DNA from: Jannaschia pohangensis
GTDB taxonomy: Bacteria > Pseudomonadota > Alphaproteobacteria > Rhodobacterales > Rhodobacteraceae
DNA length: 64,000 bases
Assembly (NCBI RefSeq): GCF_900113875.1
Contig: NZ_FORA01000001.1
Coordinates: forward strand, 124,001 to 188,000
Reading direction: 5' to 3'
In this document: in pieces, positions 9,024 to 17,958 of the stretch
Layout of the letters: each line of letters starts with the position of its first letter
Position numbering within the stretch: position 1 is the first letter of the stretch
Notes under the pieces: generated by a model
What the model saw: only the letters and a program-made list of their open reading frames with translations
Databases searched by the model: none
Told to the model about the DNA's origin: nothing
Made by a program: the position numbers and the translations under genes

Positions 9024-9692
9024 CTATTCGGCGACTTCGACGGCGGCCAGACCGGCGGTGAACCCGACCAGCGACATGGTGACCTCGGCTCGCTGATCGG
9101 GGGCCAGGGCCGGAACAACGACCAGGGTCGCCTTGGCGCCCCGTTTGAAGGCGGCGATGTCTTCGGCGTTGAAGCCCATCCGGCTGTAGCAGCCCGACGT
9201 GTCACAGAAGCTGAAGGGATAGCGACGCGGCTGGCCACCGTCGATGGTCATGGTGACCTGAGCGGTCAGCAGCGTTTGCAGCGGCGTCAGGACCGTGGCC
9301 CCGGCCACGATTTCCCCACCATCCGGCACGTCGAAGAAGTTGACGTCGGCGGTCGGATTGCCCTGCTGGTCGGCCAGACGCTGATAGAGCTGGCACGGGT
9401 CGACCTGGCCTTCGGGCGCGCGCAGGCAGCGGACTTCCCAGTCGCCATGCTCTTCGCGGACGTAGATTTCGGGTCCGCCACCCTGGGCGCCGCCAATGGC
9501 CTCGCCGGTCGACAGGTCGCCGCCGGGGGTCACCGGGGCGGGGGCGGGCGCTTCGGTTTCGGGCGCCGCCTCGGATGTGGGGGCTTCGGTCGGTGTTGCG
9601 GTATCCTGCGCCCAGACGGGGGCGGCCATCGCGATGGCGGCGGCAAGAATGGCCGCGATGCGGGTCGAGGCGCGGGCAGTGGTCGTGGTCAA
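9024..9692 (-). CDS. Invasion-associated locus B (IalB) family periplasmic protein
   Basis: The protein of about 222 residues has a signal peptide (alanine-rich stretch ending PVWAQ), a proline/glutamate-rich linker with repeated EAP units, and then an IalB domain with HGDWEVRC, a DPCQLYQ block and FCDTSGCYSR, whose cysteines probably pair in the periplasm. I prefer the TTG start at 9692 because AGGAGA precedes it at ideal distance; a TTG 18 bases earlier is also in frame. IalB proteins were first linked to erythrocyte invasion in Bartonella, but in free-living Rhodobacteraceae the role is not known. Confidence 0.85.
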   Translation of the reverse strand: MTTTTARASTRIAAILAAAIAMAAPVWAQDTATPTEAPTSEAAPETEAPAPAPVTPGGDLSTGEAIGGAQGGGPEIYVREEHGDWEVRCLRAPEGQVDPCQLYQRLADQQGNPTADVNFFDVPDGGEIVAGATVLTPLQTLLTAQVTMTIDGGQPRRYPFSFCDTSGCYSRMGFNAEDIAAFKRGAKATLVVVPALAPDQRAEVTMSLVGFTAGLAAVEVAE

Positions 9693-9830
9693 GGTCGCTC
9701 TCCTGAACAAATACTCGCGACGCGTTTAGCATGGCTTCGCGGCGAGGTGCAGGGGGGATCGTCGTTTCGGCGTATGTCCTCCGTCCGGGCCTAACCGGAT
9801 GGATGAAGAACGCCTCGCAAGGTTGCGCCG

Positions 9831-9864
9831 ACAATAAGAAAAAGGGCCCGGTTAGAGGCCCTTT
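9831..9864 (-). terminator. Terminator hairpin with U tracts on both strands
   Basis: AAAGGGCC and GGCCCTTT pair at 9841-9864. On the minus strand UUCUUAUU follows; on the plus strand CCCAATTATTTTTTT follows. The hairpin can therefore act in both directions. Confidence 0.7.
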
Positions 9865-9908
9865 CCCAATTATTTTTTTCTCTCCCCGTCGGACTGGCCG
9901 ACTTGATG
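9831..9908 (-). ncRNA. Candidate small RNA of about 78 nt with its own promoter and terminator
   Basis: A strong promoter (9915-9943) should start transcription near 9908. The transcript would hold a perfect 5-bp hairpin GUCGG-CCAGU-CCGAC (9888-9902), an A/U-rich single-stranded stretch AAAAAAAUAAUU that looks like an Hfq site, and a terminator hairpin (9841-9864) followed by a U-rich tail. There is no convincing ORF. It could instead be the attenuated leader of the IalB gene, which starts about 140 bases further on. The 416-base gap 9693-10108 holds this element and the one at 9993-10053, and I see no protein gene in it. Confidence 0.5.
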
Positions 9909-9914
9909 TGGCAG

Positions 9915-9943
9915 ACCCTAAGCAGCGCATCTGGGTCCGTCAA
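9915..9943 (-). promoter_or_regulatory. Sigma-70 promoter TTGACG-N17-TAGGGT
   Basis: The minus strand has TTGACG at 9938-9943 and TAGGGT at 9915-9920 with exactly 17 bases between. It is one of the best promoter matches in the window and points at the candidate small RNA and, beyond its terminator, at the IalB-like gene. Confidence 0.6.
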
Positions 9944-9992
9944 CAGGGATTTCCGCCGACTTGAACCTTTCCGGTCCGGGATCCTGGCCACG

Positions 9993-10053
9993 AAAAAAGA
10001 CCGCGCAGAGGGAGGTCCGCGCGGCCAGTTCGACAGGGAGGTGAGCCGCCGAC
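9993..10053 (-). ncRNA. Candidate small RNA with two anti-Shine-Dalgarno hairpin loops
   Basis: On the minus strand a 5-6 bp hairpin (10028-10053) with loop GGCUCACCUCCCU is followed directly by an 8-bp hairpin (9999-10026, GGCCGCGC with GCGCGGUC) with loop GGACCUCCCUCU, and then by UUUUUU (9993-9998), a good terminator. Both loops show ACCUCCCU, close to the 3' end of 16S rRNA. This recalls the alphaproteobacterial 'cuckoo' RNAs (CcsR family in Rhodobacter), which have two hairpins with CCUCCUCCC-type loops. I could not find a clear promoter, so the 5' end is open. Confidence 0.45.
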
Positions 10054-10108
10054 CGCGCATTGTGCGGGGCGGCTCGGGACTGGTATGGCATGCGGAGGTT
10101 AATTCGGA

Positions 10109-11674
10109 ATGAACGGAGACGTCATGGACGAGATGGAGGGCCGCATTTTTCTGGGCGGCGGCGGCGAAGGCTACGGCACGCCGCAGGGGTTGCGTCTGGA
10201 TTATGCCAACCGACACGGGTTGATCGCGGGCGCGACGGGCACCGGCAAGACCGTGACGTTGCAGGTTCTGGCCCAGGGGTTCGCGGATGCGGGCGTGCCG
10301 GTCTTCCTGTCGGATGTGAAGGGCGACCTGTCCGGTCTGGCCCGGCCCGGGTCCGACACCCACAAGCTGCACGGCCCCTTCACCGAGCGGGCGGCGACCA
10401 TCGGGCTTGACCTGACCTATGCGGCGGCGCCCGTCACCTTCTGGGATCTCTGGGGCAAGGCGGGCCATCCGGTCCGCACCACCGTGTCCGAGATGGGGCC
10501 GTTGTTGCTGGCCCGGCTTCTGGACCTGACGGAGGTGCAGGAGGGCGTTCTCAATATCGCGTTCCGCGTCGCCGACGAGGAAGGCCTGGCCCTTCTCGAT
10601 CTCAAGGACCTGCAATCCCTGCTGATCTGGGTGGGGCAGAACGCCGATACCCTGTCGCTGCGCTATGGCAATGTCGCGTCGTCGTCGGTCGGGGCGATCC
10701 AGCGGTCGTTGCTGATCCTTGAAGGGCAGGGCGGTGATCTGTTGTTCGGGGAACCGGCGCTGGAATTGTCCGACCTGATGCGCATCGCGCCGGACGGGCG
10801 CGGCTATATCAACATCCTGGCCGCCGACCGCCTGATGGGGGCGCCGCGCCTTTATCCGACGTTCCTTTTGTGGTTGCTTGCCGAACTTTTCGAGCAGCTG
10901 CCCGAAGTGGGCGACCCCGAAAAGCCCAAGCTCGTGTTCTTCTTCGACGAGGCGCATCTGTTGTTCGACGGCGCGCCCAAGGCCTTGGTCGACAAGGTGG
11001 AGCAGGTCGCGCGGCTGATCCGGTCCAAAGGCGTCGGCGTCTATTTCGTCACCCAGAACCCCGAGGACATCCCCGAGGACATCCTCGGCCAATTGGGCAA
11101 CCGGGTGCAGCACGCCCTGCGCGCCTTTACGGCCAAGGACCGCAAGGCGCTCCAACAGGCGGCACAGAACTACCGCGACAACCCGCGTTTCGACATCGAA
11201 GATGCGATCCGCGAGGTCGGCGTGGGCGAGGCTGTGACCTCGCTTCTGGAGCGCAAGGGCATTCCGGGAATGGCCGAGCGCACGCTGATCCGGCCGCCCG
11301 CGTCGCAACTGGGCCCGATCACCGAGGCGGAACGCGCCGCCGTCATGGCCACGTCGCCAGTGGCGGGTCGCTATGACGTGGCCGTGGACCGCGACAGCGC
11401 TTTCGAGGTACTCGCCCGCCGTGCCGACGAAGCCGCCAAGGCCGCCGAAGCGGCAGAGGCCGCCGAGGACAAGGCCGACGCGGAGGAACGGGAGCACAAG
11501 GCCGGCCGCCGCTATTCGGGCACGTCGGTCGGCAAGTCCACCACCCGCAGCCGCAGCAGCCGGGGCGACAGTGTCGGCACCGCATTCGCCAAGTCCTTCG
11601 CCCGTTCCATCGGATCGCGGGCGGGGCGGACGCTGGTGCGCGGGGTGCTCGGCAGCCTGTTCCGGGGGCGCTGA
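10109..11674 (+). CDS. HerA/YjgR-type DUF853 ATPase
   Basis: The 521-residue protein has a Walker A motif GATGTGKT at about 36-43, a Walker B-like block [15 protein letters not shown] at about 272-286, and the [12 protein letters not shown] block of the HerA/YjgR helicase-like family. The last 100 residues are low-complexity (alanine, glutamate, then serine/arginine) with a basic end. Its cellular role is not established. Two in-frame ATGs (10109 and 10124) each have a Shine-Dalgarno-like sequence; I kept the first. The stop overlaps the ATG of the hydrolase gene. Confidence 0.88.
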   Translation: MNGDVMDEMEGRIFLGGGGEGYGTPQGLRLDYANRHGLIAGATGTGKTVTLQVLAQGFADAGVPVFLSDVKGDLSGLARPGSDTHKLHGPFTERAATIGLDLTYAAAPVTFWDLWGKAGHPVRTTVSEMGPLLLARLLDLTEVQEGVLNIAFRVADEEGLALLDLKDLQSLLIWVGQNADTLSLRYGNVASSSVGAIQRSLLILEGQGGDLLFGEPALELSDLMRIAPDGRGYINILAADRLMGAPRLYPTFLLWLLAELFEQLPEVGDPEKPKLVFFFDEAHLLFDGAPKALVDKVEQVARLIRSKGVGVYFVTQNPEDIPEDILGQLGNRVQHALRAFTAKDRKALQQAAQNYRDNPRFDIEDAIREVGVGEAVTSLLERKGIPGMAERTLIRPPASQLGPITEAERAAVMATSPVAGRYDVAVDRDSAFEVLARRADEAAKAAEAAEAAEDKADAEEREHKAGRRYSGTSVGKSTTRSRSSRGDSVGTAFAKSFARSIGSRAGRTLVRGVLGSLFRGR

Positions 11675-12552
11675 TGTTTCCGGGGTTTCAGGAGCAGCGG
11701 ATCGCCACGCCCGAGGGCGAGATTTTTGCCCGTATCGGCGGGTCGGGGCCGCCCCTTCTGCTGCTGCACGGCTATCCCCAGACCTCGGCCATGTGGCATC
11801 TGGTGGCCCCGGACCTGGCGCGCGACTACACCGTGGTGGCCGCCGATCTGCGCGGCTATGGGCGCAGCTTTGTCCCGGCGGCGCAGGACGATCACGCCCA
11901 GATGTCCAAGCGCGCGATGGCCGCCGACATGGCGGCGGCGATGGCGGCGCTTGGCCACGACCGCTTCCGCATGGTCGCCCACGACCGGGGGGGGCGGGTG
12001 GCGCACCGGCTGGCCGCCGACCATCCGGACCGCGTGCAAAGCCTGACCGTTCTGGACATCGCCCCCACGCGCGAGATGTATCGCGATGGCGGCTTTGCCT
12101 TCGCCCAGACCTATTGGCACTGGTACTGGCTGACCCAACCCGCGCCGATGCCCGAGCATCTGATCGGGGCGGACCCGGCATGGTACTGGAAGATGAAGTG
12201 CAAGGCCCTTGGCGCGTCGATCTTCGCCCCCGAGGCGGAGGCGGAGTATCTGGCCGCCTGGACGCCCGAGGTGATTGGCGCGTCCTGCGAAGACTACCGC
12301 GCGGCGGCTACCATCGATCTGACCCATGACGATGCGGATGTCGCGGCGGGCCGCAGGCTGGCGATGCCGGTGCAGGCCCTCTGGGGTCTTCGCGGCGCGA
12401 TCGAGCGGCATTTCGACTGTCTGGCCCTTTGGCGCGAACGGGCGGACGACGTGCAGGGACAGGCGCTGCCGGGCGGGCACTACCTGGCCGAGGAACATCC
12501 CGAGGACCTGCTGGCGGCCTTGCGTCCCTTTCTGGCGGCGGCCCCCGCATGA
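11674..12552 (+). CDS. Alpha/beta hydrolase, haloacetate (fluoroacetate) dehalogenase-like
   Basis: The 292-residue protein shows the residues that define the fluoroacetate dehalogenase group: nucleophile Asp104 followed by Arg105 and Arg108 in HDRGGRVAHR, the acid Asp128 in VLDIAPT, the halide-pocket pair His149-Trp150, Tyr208 in CEDYRA, and the catalytic His269 in GGHYLAEEHP. Such enzymes cleave the carbon-halogen bond of haloacetates. Some family members defluorinate and others only handle chloride, so the substrate is not certain. It overlaps its neighbours on both sides (TGATG and ATGA). Confidence 0.85.
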   Translation: MFPGFQEQRIATPEGEIFARIGGSGPPLLLLHGYPQTSAMWHLVAPDLARDYTVVAADLRGYGRSFVPAAQDDHAQMSKRAMAADMAAAMAALGHDRFRMVAHDRGGRVAHRLAADHPDRVQSLTVLDIAPTREMYRDGGFAFAQTYWHWYWLTQPAPMPEHLIGADPAWYWKMKCKALGASIFAPEAEAEYLAAWTPEVIGASCEDYRAAATIDLTHDDADVAAGRRLAMPVQALWGLRGAIERHFDCLALWRERADDVQGQALPGGHYLAEEHPEDLLAALRPFLAAAPA

Positions 12553-13046
12553 TCCTGCGCCCCCCGCGTCCGCGCGACGCCGCCGAGATCACGGCCATCC
12601 AATCCGAAGGGCTGGCCACCGGCCATGCGTCGTTTCGGGAGATGCCGCTGGATTGGGACAGCTTTCATGACGGATATCCGCTGGCCGTCGTGGCCGAGGA
12701 TCAGGGCATCGTCGTCGGCTGGTCGGCGCTGTCGGCCACGTCGACGCGCGACGTCTATGCCGGTGTGGGCGAGGTCAGCACCTATGTCAGCGCGCGCGGG
12801 CAGGGGCGGGGCCTGGGCCGCGCATTGCTGCACCGTCTGGTGACCGAGAGCGAGGCGCAGGGGTGGTGGACGCTGATTGCGCAGATCTTCCCCGAGAACG
12901 TGGCGAGCCTTGCCCTGCACCGGGCCTGCGGCTTTGCGCCTCTGGGGGTGCGGCGGGGTCTGGGGCGGATGTCCTATGGTCCGATGTCGGGGACCTGGCG
13001 CGATGTCGCCTTTCTGGAGCGGCGAAGCGCGGTGGCGGGGCAGTGA
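12549..13046 (+). CDS. GNAT N-acetyltransferase, phosphinothricin acetyltransferase-like
   Basis: This 165-residue protein has the acetyl-CoA pyrophosphate loop RGQGRGLGRALL at about 85-96, followed by the NVASLALHRACGF block of the family. The N-terminal IRPPRPRDAAEI-like start and the FHDGYPLAV region resemble Pat/Bar-type acetyltransferases, which acetylate free amines. ATG 12549 overlaps the hydrolase stop (ATGA); longer in-frame starts lie inside the hydrolase gene. The substrate is unknown. Confidence 0.85.
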   Translation: MILRPPRPRDAAEITAIQSEGLATGHASFREMPLDWDSFHDGYPLAVVAEDQGIVVGWSALSATSTRDVYAGVGEVSTYVSARGQGRGLGRALLHRLVTESEAQGWWTLIAQIFPENVASLALHRACGFAPLGVRRGLGRMSYGPMSGTWRDVAFLERRSAVAGQ

Positions 13047-13064
13047 CGGCGCCCGGTGGTGACG

Positions 13065-13085
13065 CCGCCCGCCGGGCCCGGGCGG
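13065..13085 (-). terminator. GC-rich hairpin between convergent GNAT and guaA genes
   Basis: CCGCCCG and CGGGCGG pair around a 7-base loop two bases after the guaA stop codon. There is no U tract on either strand, so termination is only likely, not certain. Confidence 0.35.
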
Positions 13086-13086
13086 T

Positions 13087-14664
13087 TCACTCCCATTCGA
13101 TGGTTCCGGGCGGCTTGGACGTGATGTCGTAGGTCACCCGGTTGATACCCTGCACCTCGTTGATGATGCGGGTCGCCGTTTCGCCGAGAAATTCGTGGCT
13201 GAACGGGTAGTAGTCCGCCGTCATGCCGTCGACCGAAGTCACCGCGCGCAAAGCGCAGGCGAAATCATAGGTGCGCCCGTCGCCCATCACGCCGACCGTT
13301 CGCACGGGCAGGATCGCGACGAAGGCCTGCCAGATGGCGTCATAGAGGCCATGGCGGCGGATCTGGTCGATATAGATGGCATCGGCCTGGCGCAGGATCT
13401 CCAGCTTTTCGCGGGTGATCTCGCCGGGGCAGCGAATGGCAAGGCCGGGGCCTGGGAAGGGATGGCGCGCGATGAAATGGTCGGGCAGACCCAGTTCGCG
13501 GCCCAATGCGCGCACCTCGTCCTTGAAGAGCTCGCGCAGCGGCTCCACCAGTTTCAGGCCCATCTTTTCCGGCAGGCCGCCAACGTTGTGGTGCGACTTG
13601 ATGGTGGCCGACGGGCCGCCCGAAAAGCTGACCGATTCGATGACGTCGGGGTAGAGTGTTCCCTGGGCCAGGAATTCCGCGCCATCGATCTGGTTGGCAT
13701 ATTTCTGGAAGACGTCGATGAAGAGGCGGCCGATGATCTTGCGCTTGGTCTCGGGGTCGCTGACGCCCTCGAGCTCGCCCAGGAACAGCTCCGATTCGTC
13801 GGCGTGGATCACCGACAGGTTCATGTGGTCGCGGAACATGCCCACGACTTCCTCGGCCTCGTGAAGGCGCAGAAGGCCGTGATCGACGAAGACGCAGGTC
13901 AACTGGTCGCCGATTGCCTCGTGCAGAAGGGCGGCGGCCACCGAACTGTCGACACCGCCCGAAAGCGCGCAGATGACGTTCTTGTCGCCCACCTGATCGC
14001 GGATCGCGGCGATGGCCTGTTCGCGGTAGCCGGCCATGGTCCAGTCACCGGTGAAGCCCGCCAGTTTGACGAAATTCTCGTAGAGCTTTGCGCCCTTCGG
14101 GGTGTGATGCACTTCGGGGTGGAACTGGACGGCAAAGAAGTTGCGCGACAGGTCGCCCGTGATGGCGAAGGGCGCATTGGGAGAGGTGCCGAAGACCTCG
14201 AACCCCGGGGCGATGCGGCTGACGTGATCGCCGTGCGACATCCAGACCTGTTCGCGATTCCCGGCCTCGAACCAGCCATCCAGAAGCGGCAAGCTGCCTT
14301 TGGGTACGACAAAGGCGCGCCCGAATTCCGCAGTGCCGCCCCCGCCCGAGATCTTGCCGCCCTCGACCTTGCCGCCGAGCATTTCCATCATGACCTGCTG
14401 GCCGTAGCAAATGCCCAGAACCGGCACCCCAAGCTCGAACACAGCGTCGGGCGGGCGAGGGGAATTGGCGTGGACCACGCTTGCCGGCCCCCCCGACAGG
14501 ATCACCGCCAGCGGGGCGAAGTCGCGCAGGAAGGCGTCGGTCACCTGCTGGAACGGGTGGATTTCGCAATAGACGTTCAGCTCTCTCAGGCGGCGGGCGA
14601 TAAGCTGCGTGACCTGGCTGCCGAAGTCGACGATCAGAAGGCGTTGATGGGCGGGTGTATCCAT
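13087..14664 (-). CDS. guaA: GMP synthase (glutamine-hydrolysing)
   Basis: GuaA converts XMP to GMP, using glutamine and ATP. The 525-residue protein has a class I glutamine amidotransferase domain with the nucleophile Cys in GICYGQQ (about residue 81) and the His-Glu pair near [12 protein letters not shown]. It also has the PP-loop ATP pyrophosphatase motif [10 protein letters not shown] (about 229-238) and the C-terminal dimerisation domain ending PPGTIEWE. I chose the ATG at 14664 (MDTPAHQR), which gives the normal length of about 525; a start 63 bases upstream is less likely. Confidence 0.97.
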   Translation of the reverse strand: MDTPAHQRLLIVDFGSQVTQLIARRLRELNVYCEIHPFQQVTDAFLRDFAPLAVILSGGPASVVHANSPRPPDAVFELGVPVLGICYGQQVMMEMLGGKVEGGKISGGGGTAEFGRAFVVPKGSLPLLDGWFEAGNREQVWMSHGDHVSRIAPGFEVFGTSPNAPFAITGDLSRNFFAVQFHPEVHHTPKGAKLYENFVKLAGFTGDWTMAGYREQAIAAIRDQVGDKNVICALSGGVDSSVAAALLHEAIGDQLTCVFVDHGLLRLHEAEEVVGMFRDHMNLSVIHADESELFLGELEGVSDPETKRKIIGRLFIDVFQKYANQIDGAEFLAQGTLYPDVIESVSFSGGPSATIKSHHNVGGLPEKMGLKLVEPLRELFKDEVRALGRELGLPDHFIARHPFPGPGLAIRCPGEITREKLEILRQADAIYIDQIRRHGLYDAIWQAFVAILPVRTVGVMGDGRTYDFACALRAVTSVDGMTADYYPFSHEFLGETATRIINEVQGINRVTYDITSKPPGTIEWE

Positions 14665-14822
14665 AGCGGCGGGATAGGCTCCGGCGCGGGGCGTGGCAAG
14701 ACCCGTCACGGGGCGCGCGCGGGGCATATGTCGCCTTTGGCCGCTTCGGGCCGCAAACGTGCGCTTTCCGGATGCGGCGGGGGGCTATCTGATCGCCACG
14801 GGCATCGGAAAAGGGGACCCTC

Positions 14823-16358
14823 ATGGAGGACGGTGTAGCGACACGTGGACGGCGGGGCGGCGGCGGTGCTGCGCGTCGGGCCGAACGGACAAGCGGCAAG
14901 ATCACCCAGGCGGGGTTCATCACTCGCAACATCCCCGATTACGAGCCATTGACCGAAGAGGCGCTGGAGATCATCGAGGCGAATGCCGAAGTGATCCTGG
15001 AAGAGGTCGGCGTCTGCTTCCCCGAGAACGAGGCGGCCCTGGCGCTGTGGCGCGAGGCGGGGGCCGACGTCGACGGCGACCGCGTCCGCCTGCCGCGCGG
15101 GTTGGCGCGCAACCTGTGCAAGACCGCCCCGAGCCAGTTCACGCAGATCGCCCGCAACCCCGAACGCAACGTCGAGATCGGGGGGCGCAACCTGGTGCTG
15201 GCCCCGGTCTATGGCCCGCCCTTCGTGCGCGACGCGGGCGGCCGGCGCTATGCCACGATGGCCGATTTCGAGAAGTTCGTCCGCCTGGGCCACATGTCCA
15301 AATGGCTGCACCATTCCGGCGGCACCGTCTGCGAGCCGACGGATGTCGCGGTCAACAAGCGCCACTATGACATGCTGATGGCGCATATGACGCTGACCGA
15401 CAAACCCTTCATGGGGTCGGTGACCGAGCCGTCGCGCGCCCGCGATTCGATCGAGATGTGCGACATCCTGTTCGGCGGGCTGAACGACCGGACGGCGATG
15501 GTCAGCCTGATCAACATCAACTCTCCGCTGACGTTCGATTCGATCATGATGGGCGCACTCGAGGAGTACTCCCGGGCCAATCAGGCCTGCATCATTTCGC
15601 CGTTCATCGTGGGCGGGGCGATGGCGCCGGTGTCGGTCATCGGCACCCTGACGCAGGTTCTGGCCGAAGTCATGGTCGGCGTCGCCTATAGCCAGCTGAT
15701 CCGCAAGGGGGCGCCGGTGATCTTCGGGGCCTTCGTGACCTCGATCGACATGAACTCCGGTGCGCCCACCTTCGGCACGCCCGAAGCCGCGCAGATCACC
15801 TATGGCGCGGGTCAGTTGGCCCGTCGCATGGGTCTGCCGTATCGCAGCGCGGGGTCGTTCAACGGCTCCAAGCTGCCCGATGCGCAGGCGGCCTACGAGA
15901 CGGCGAATTCGCTGAATGCAGGGCTTTTGGCGGGGGTGAACTTCATGCTGCACGCCTGTGGCTGGCTTGAGGGGGGTCTGGTCGCCGATTTCGAGAAATT
16001 CGTGATGGATGCCGATCAGCTTGGCACGTTGCACAAGATGGCCGAAGGCATCGCCATCGACGAGAATGCGCAGGCCATGGGGGCGATCCACGAAGTCGGG
16101 CCGGGCGGTCACTACCTGGGCTGCGCCCATACGCAGGCGAACTTCAAGCAGGCTTTCTGGAAGACGGACCTGTTTGATTACAAGCCCTTCGAGACCTGGG
16201 CCGATGAGGGTGAGCGCGACACGCGCGCGCTGGCCTCCGTCCGGATCGAGAAGATGCTGGCCAATTACGAGCAGCCCTATCTCGACCCGGCGGTGCGTGA
16301 GGCCTTGATGGACTATGTCGCGCGCAAGAAGGCGTCGATGCCTGACGCATTCATGTAA
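14823..16358 (+). CDS. Trimethylamine methyltransferase (MttB) family protein, non-pyrrolysine
   Basis: The 511-residue protein matches the MttB superfamily of corrinoid-dependent methyltransferases, which demethylate quaternary or tertiary amines (MttB for trimethylamine, MtgB for glycine betaine). The frame has no internal UAG, so it is not the pyrrolysine form that acts on trimethylamine. The basic, glycine-rich first 25 residues are probably disordered. No corrinoid protein or corrinoid reductase gene is adjacent; guaA is divergent and DUF6477 convergent. The substrate is unknown. A second homologue lies at 48597-50123. Confidence 0.85.
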   Translation: MEDGVATRGRRGGGGAARRAERTSGKITQAGFITRNIPDYEPLTEEALEIIEANAEVILEEVGVCFPENEAALALWREAGADVDGDRVRLPRGLARNLCKTAPSQFTQIARNPERNVEIGGRNLVLAPVYGPPFVRDAGGRRYATMADFEKFVRLGHMSKWLHHSGGTVCEPTDVAVNKRHYDMLMAHMTLTDKPFMGSVTEPSRARDSIEMCDILFGGLNDRTAMVSLININSPLTFDSIMMGALEEYSRANQACIISPFIVGGAMAPVSVIGTLTQVLAEVMVGVAYSQLIRKGAPVIFGAFVTSIDMNSGAPTFGTPEAAQITYGAGQLARRMGLPYRSAGSFNGSKLPDAQAAYETANSLNAGLLAGVNFMLHACGWLEGGLVADFEKFVMDADQLGTLHKMAEGIAIDENAQAMGAIHEVGPGGHYLGCAHTQANFKQAFWKTDLFDYKPFETWADEGERDTRALASVRIEKMLANYEQPYLDPAVREALMDYVARKKASMPDAFM

Positions 16359-16367
16359 GGCGGCGGG

Positions 16368-16649
16368 TCACGCCTGGCGGAAGGCCCGCGCCTCGGCCAG
16401 GAGCGCCACCAGAATATCGACGTGCCGGGCAAAGCTGTAGGTCTTGTCGGCGGTCTGGCGGCGGCGTTCCAGCGCGGCTTCGATCGGGATCAGCTTTTCA
16501 AGCGCGGCCCGAGGCGTGGCCGGGATCGCCGCGCGCAACATGCGCCGCAGATCGCGGCGGCGTTCGTATTGCATGGCTCCGTGGGCGGCGGCATCCACCA
16601 ACAGGCCGGGGCGGCGCAGGGCGGCAAGTTCCTTCGAGACTGTGCACAT
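16368..16649 (-). CDS. DUF6477-like small protein
   Basis: The 93-residue protein is rich in Arg, Ala and Leu and looks wholly alpha-helical, with no signal peptide or membrane segment. It resembles the DUF6477 family found in Rhodobacteraceae next to DUF6456 genes; I judge this from memory of the family and its neighbour, so it needs a profile search. The gene is divergent from the DUF6456 gene, with a 208-base shared upstream region. Confidence 0.6.
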   Translation of the reverse strand: MCTVSKELAALRRPGLLVDAAAHGAMQYERRRDLRRMLRAAIPATPRAALEKLIPIEAALERRRQTADKTYSFARHVDILVALLAEARAFRQA

Positions 16650-16786
16650 CGGGGCAGACTTTCTTGCGTTTCGGAATGCCCGACCATCGCTCGATTTCGA
16701 CCCGTGTTGCGCAACTTCCCGGAGGAGAGAACGCTGTGTCTCAGCCGTTTACACTTTGGAAACATTTGTTGCCAGAACGTGGATGA

Positions 16787-16835
16787 TTAACTTCTTGGTA
16801 ACCAATCCAAGCGACTTCTGATCGAGTTTTCCACA
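16787..16835. promoter_or_regulatory. CtrA-like site and DnaA-like box between DUF6477 and DUF6456 genes
   Basis: TTAA-CTTCTTG-GTAAC (16787-16802) matches the CtrA pattern TTAA-N7-TTAAC with one mismatch. TTTTCCACA at 16827-16835 differs by one base from the DnaA box TTATCCACA. Both lie in the region 16650-16857, which holds no gene. Single one-mismatch sites can arise by chance. Confidence 0.35.
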
Positions 16836-16857
16836 GGATGAATCCCCGGAGTTCTCG

Positions 16858-17958
16858 ATGACCGCCCGCTTTGATGTCACTTCCGCTCGTTTGCCGGGAT
16901 GGGTCCCCCCATCCGTCCGTGCCTATGTGGCGCATACGTGTGAAGGACGACCCCTCAGAGACGTGGCCGAAGAGTCAGGCTGTGCTGCCTCGACGGTCCT
17001 TCGGCAGGTGCGGCGCATCGAGGCGCGCCGGGATGATCCGATGGTGGACGATTTGATGGAGCAGCTCGCAGAGGCCGCCATCGAAGGTACGCATTCCCCT
17101 GACGCGAAGGACCGCCCCCCAATGTCTATGATGCCTCAACGTTCGACACTGATTGACGATGATACGCTGAATCACGAAGCGAAGCGCGTGTTGCGTCGCC
17201 TGTGCGAAGGCGACGCCTTTCTTGCCGTTGGCCAAGGGATGCCCCAGGCGGCGGTCCTGCGCGACACCGGCGAGACGCCGACCCGCACCGCGACCTTGCC
17301 CAAATCCGTGGCCCAGGCCTTCATCCTCAAGGATTGGGTGTCGTGCTACAAGGCGGGCCGGGTCACCCAGTACCGCATCACCGAAGCGGGTCGTGCCGCC
17401 CTCAAGCGGTTGCTCAGCGACAGCCTGTCTGCCCGGGTCGAAGCCCGCGGCATGGCCGAATCGCCCAGTCCCTTCCTGACGCAGCACATGGAAATGGGCG
17501 AGCGGGTCTTCACGGCGCGCAGCGGTGACCAGACGTTACGCGTGAACCTGTCGGAATCCCCGCTCGGCAGTCTGGCCCGCAAGAAGGACCGCGACGGCAA
17601 GCCGTTTCTGTCGATGGATCTGGTCGTCGCGGGCGAACGTCTGCGCGAAGATTTCGAAAGCGCCCAGATGGGCCCGCGTGTCGGCCAGAACTGGGAGCGG
17701 TTCCTGACGCCCGGCGGTCGCGGCCAGATGCAGCCGGGCAGCCCCTGCTCGGGCCCCGAGGAGGCGCGGACCCGCGTCTCGGATGCGCTGCGCGATCTGG
17801 GGCCGGGCTTGGCCGACGTAGTGTTGCGCGTCTGCTGTTTCCTCGAAGGTTTGGAAGCCTGTGAAAAGCGCCTTGGTTGGGCGGCCCGGTCCGGCAAGAT
17901 CGTGCTGCGGATCGCGCTTCAGCGGTTGGCGGCCCATTATGACGGGCGGCACCGCTAA
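16858..17958 (+). CDS. DUF6456 helix-turn-helix protein
   Basis: The 366-residue protein has an N-terminal helix-turn-helix-like block around residues 20-55 (PLRDVAEESGCAASTVLRQV), a central winged-helix-like region (about 160-195, with ITEAGRAALKRLL), and a C-terminal DUF6456 region (MEMGERVFTAR...SLARKKDRDG...GQNWERFLTPG). The role is unknown; it looks like a DNA-binding protein. The ATG has GGAG upstream. Its stop overlaps the stop region of the convergent peroxidase gene by four bases. Confidence 0.75.
   Translation: MTARFDVTSARLPGWVPPSVRAYVAHTCEGRPLRDVAEESGCAASTVLRQVRRIEARRDDPMVDDLMEQLAEAAIEGTHSPDAKDRPPMSMMPQRSTLIDDDTLNHEAKRVLRRLCEGDAFLAVGQGMPQAAVLRDTGETPTRTATLPKSVAQAFILKDWVSCYKAGRVTQYRITEAGRAALKRLLSDSLSARVEARGMAESPSPFLTQHMEMGERVFTARSGDQTLRVNLSESPLGSLARKKDRDGKPFLSMDLVVAGERLREDFESAQMGPRVGQNWERFLTPGGRGQMQPGSPCSGPEEARTRVSDALRDLGPGLADVVLRVCCFLEGLEACEKRLGWAARSGKIVLRIALQRLAAHYDGRHR

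Noticed and set aside
9791-12181. 796-codon minus-strand frame
   Set aside because: Antisense to the HerA-type ATPase gene and crosses two terminators.
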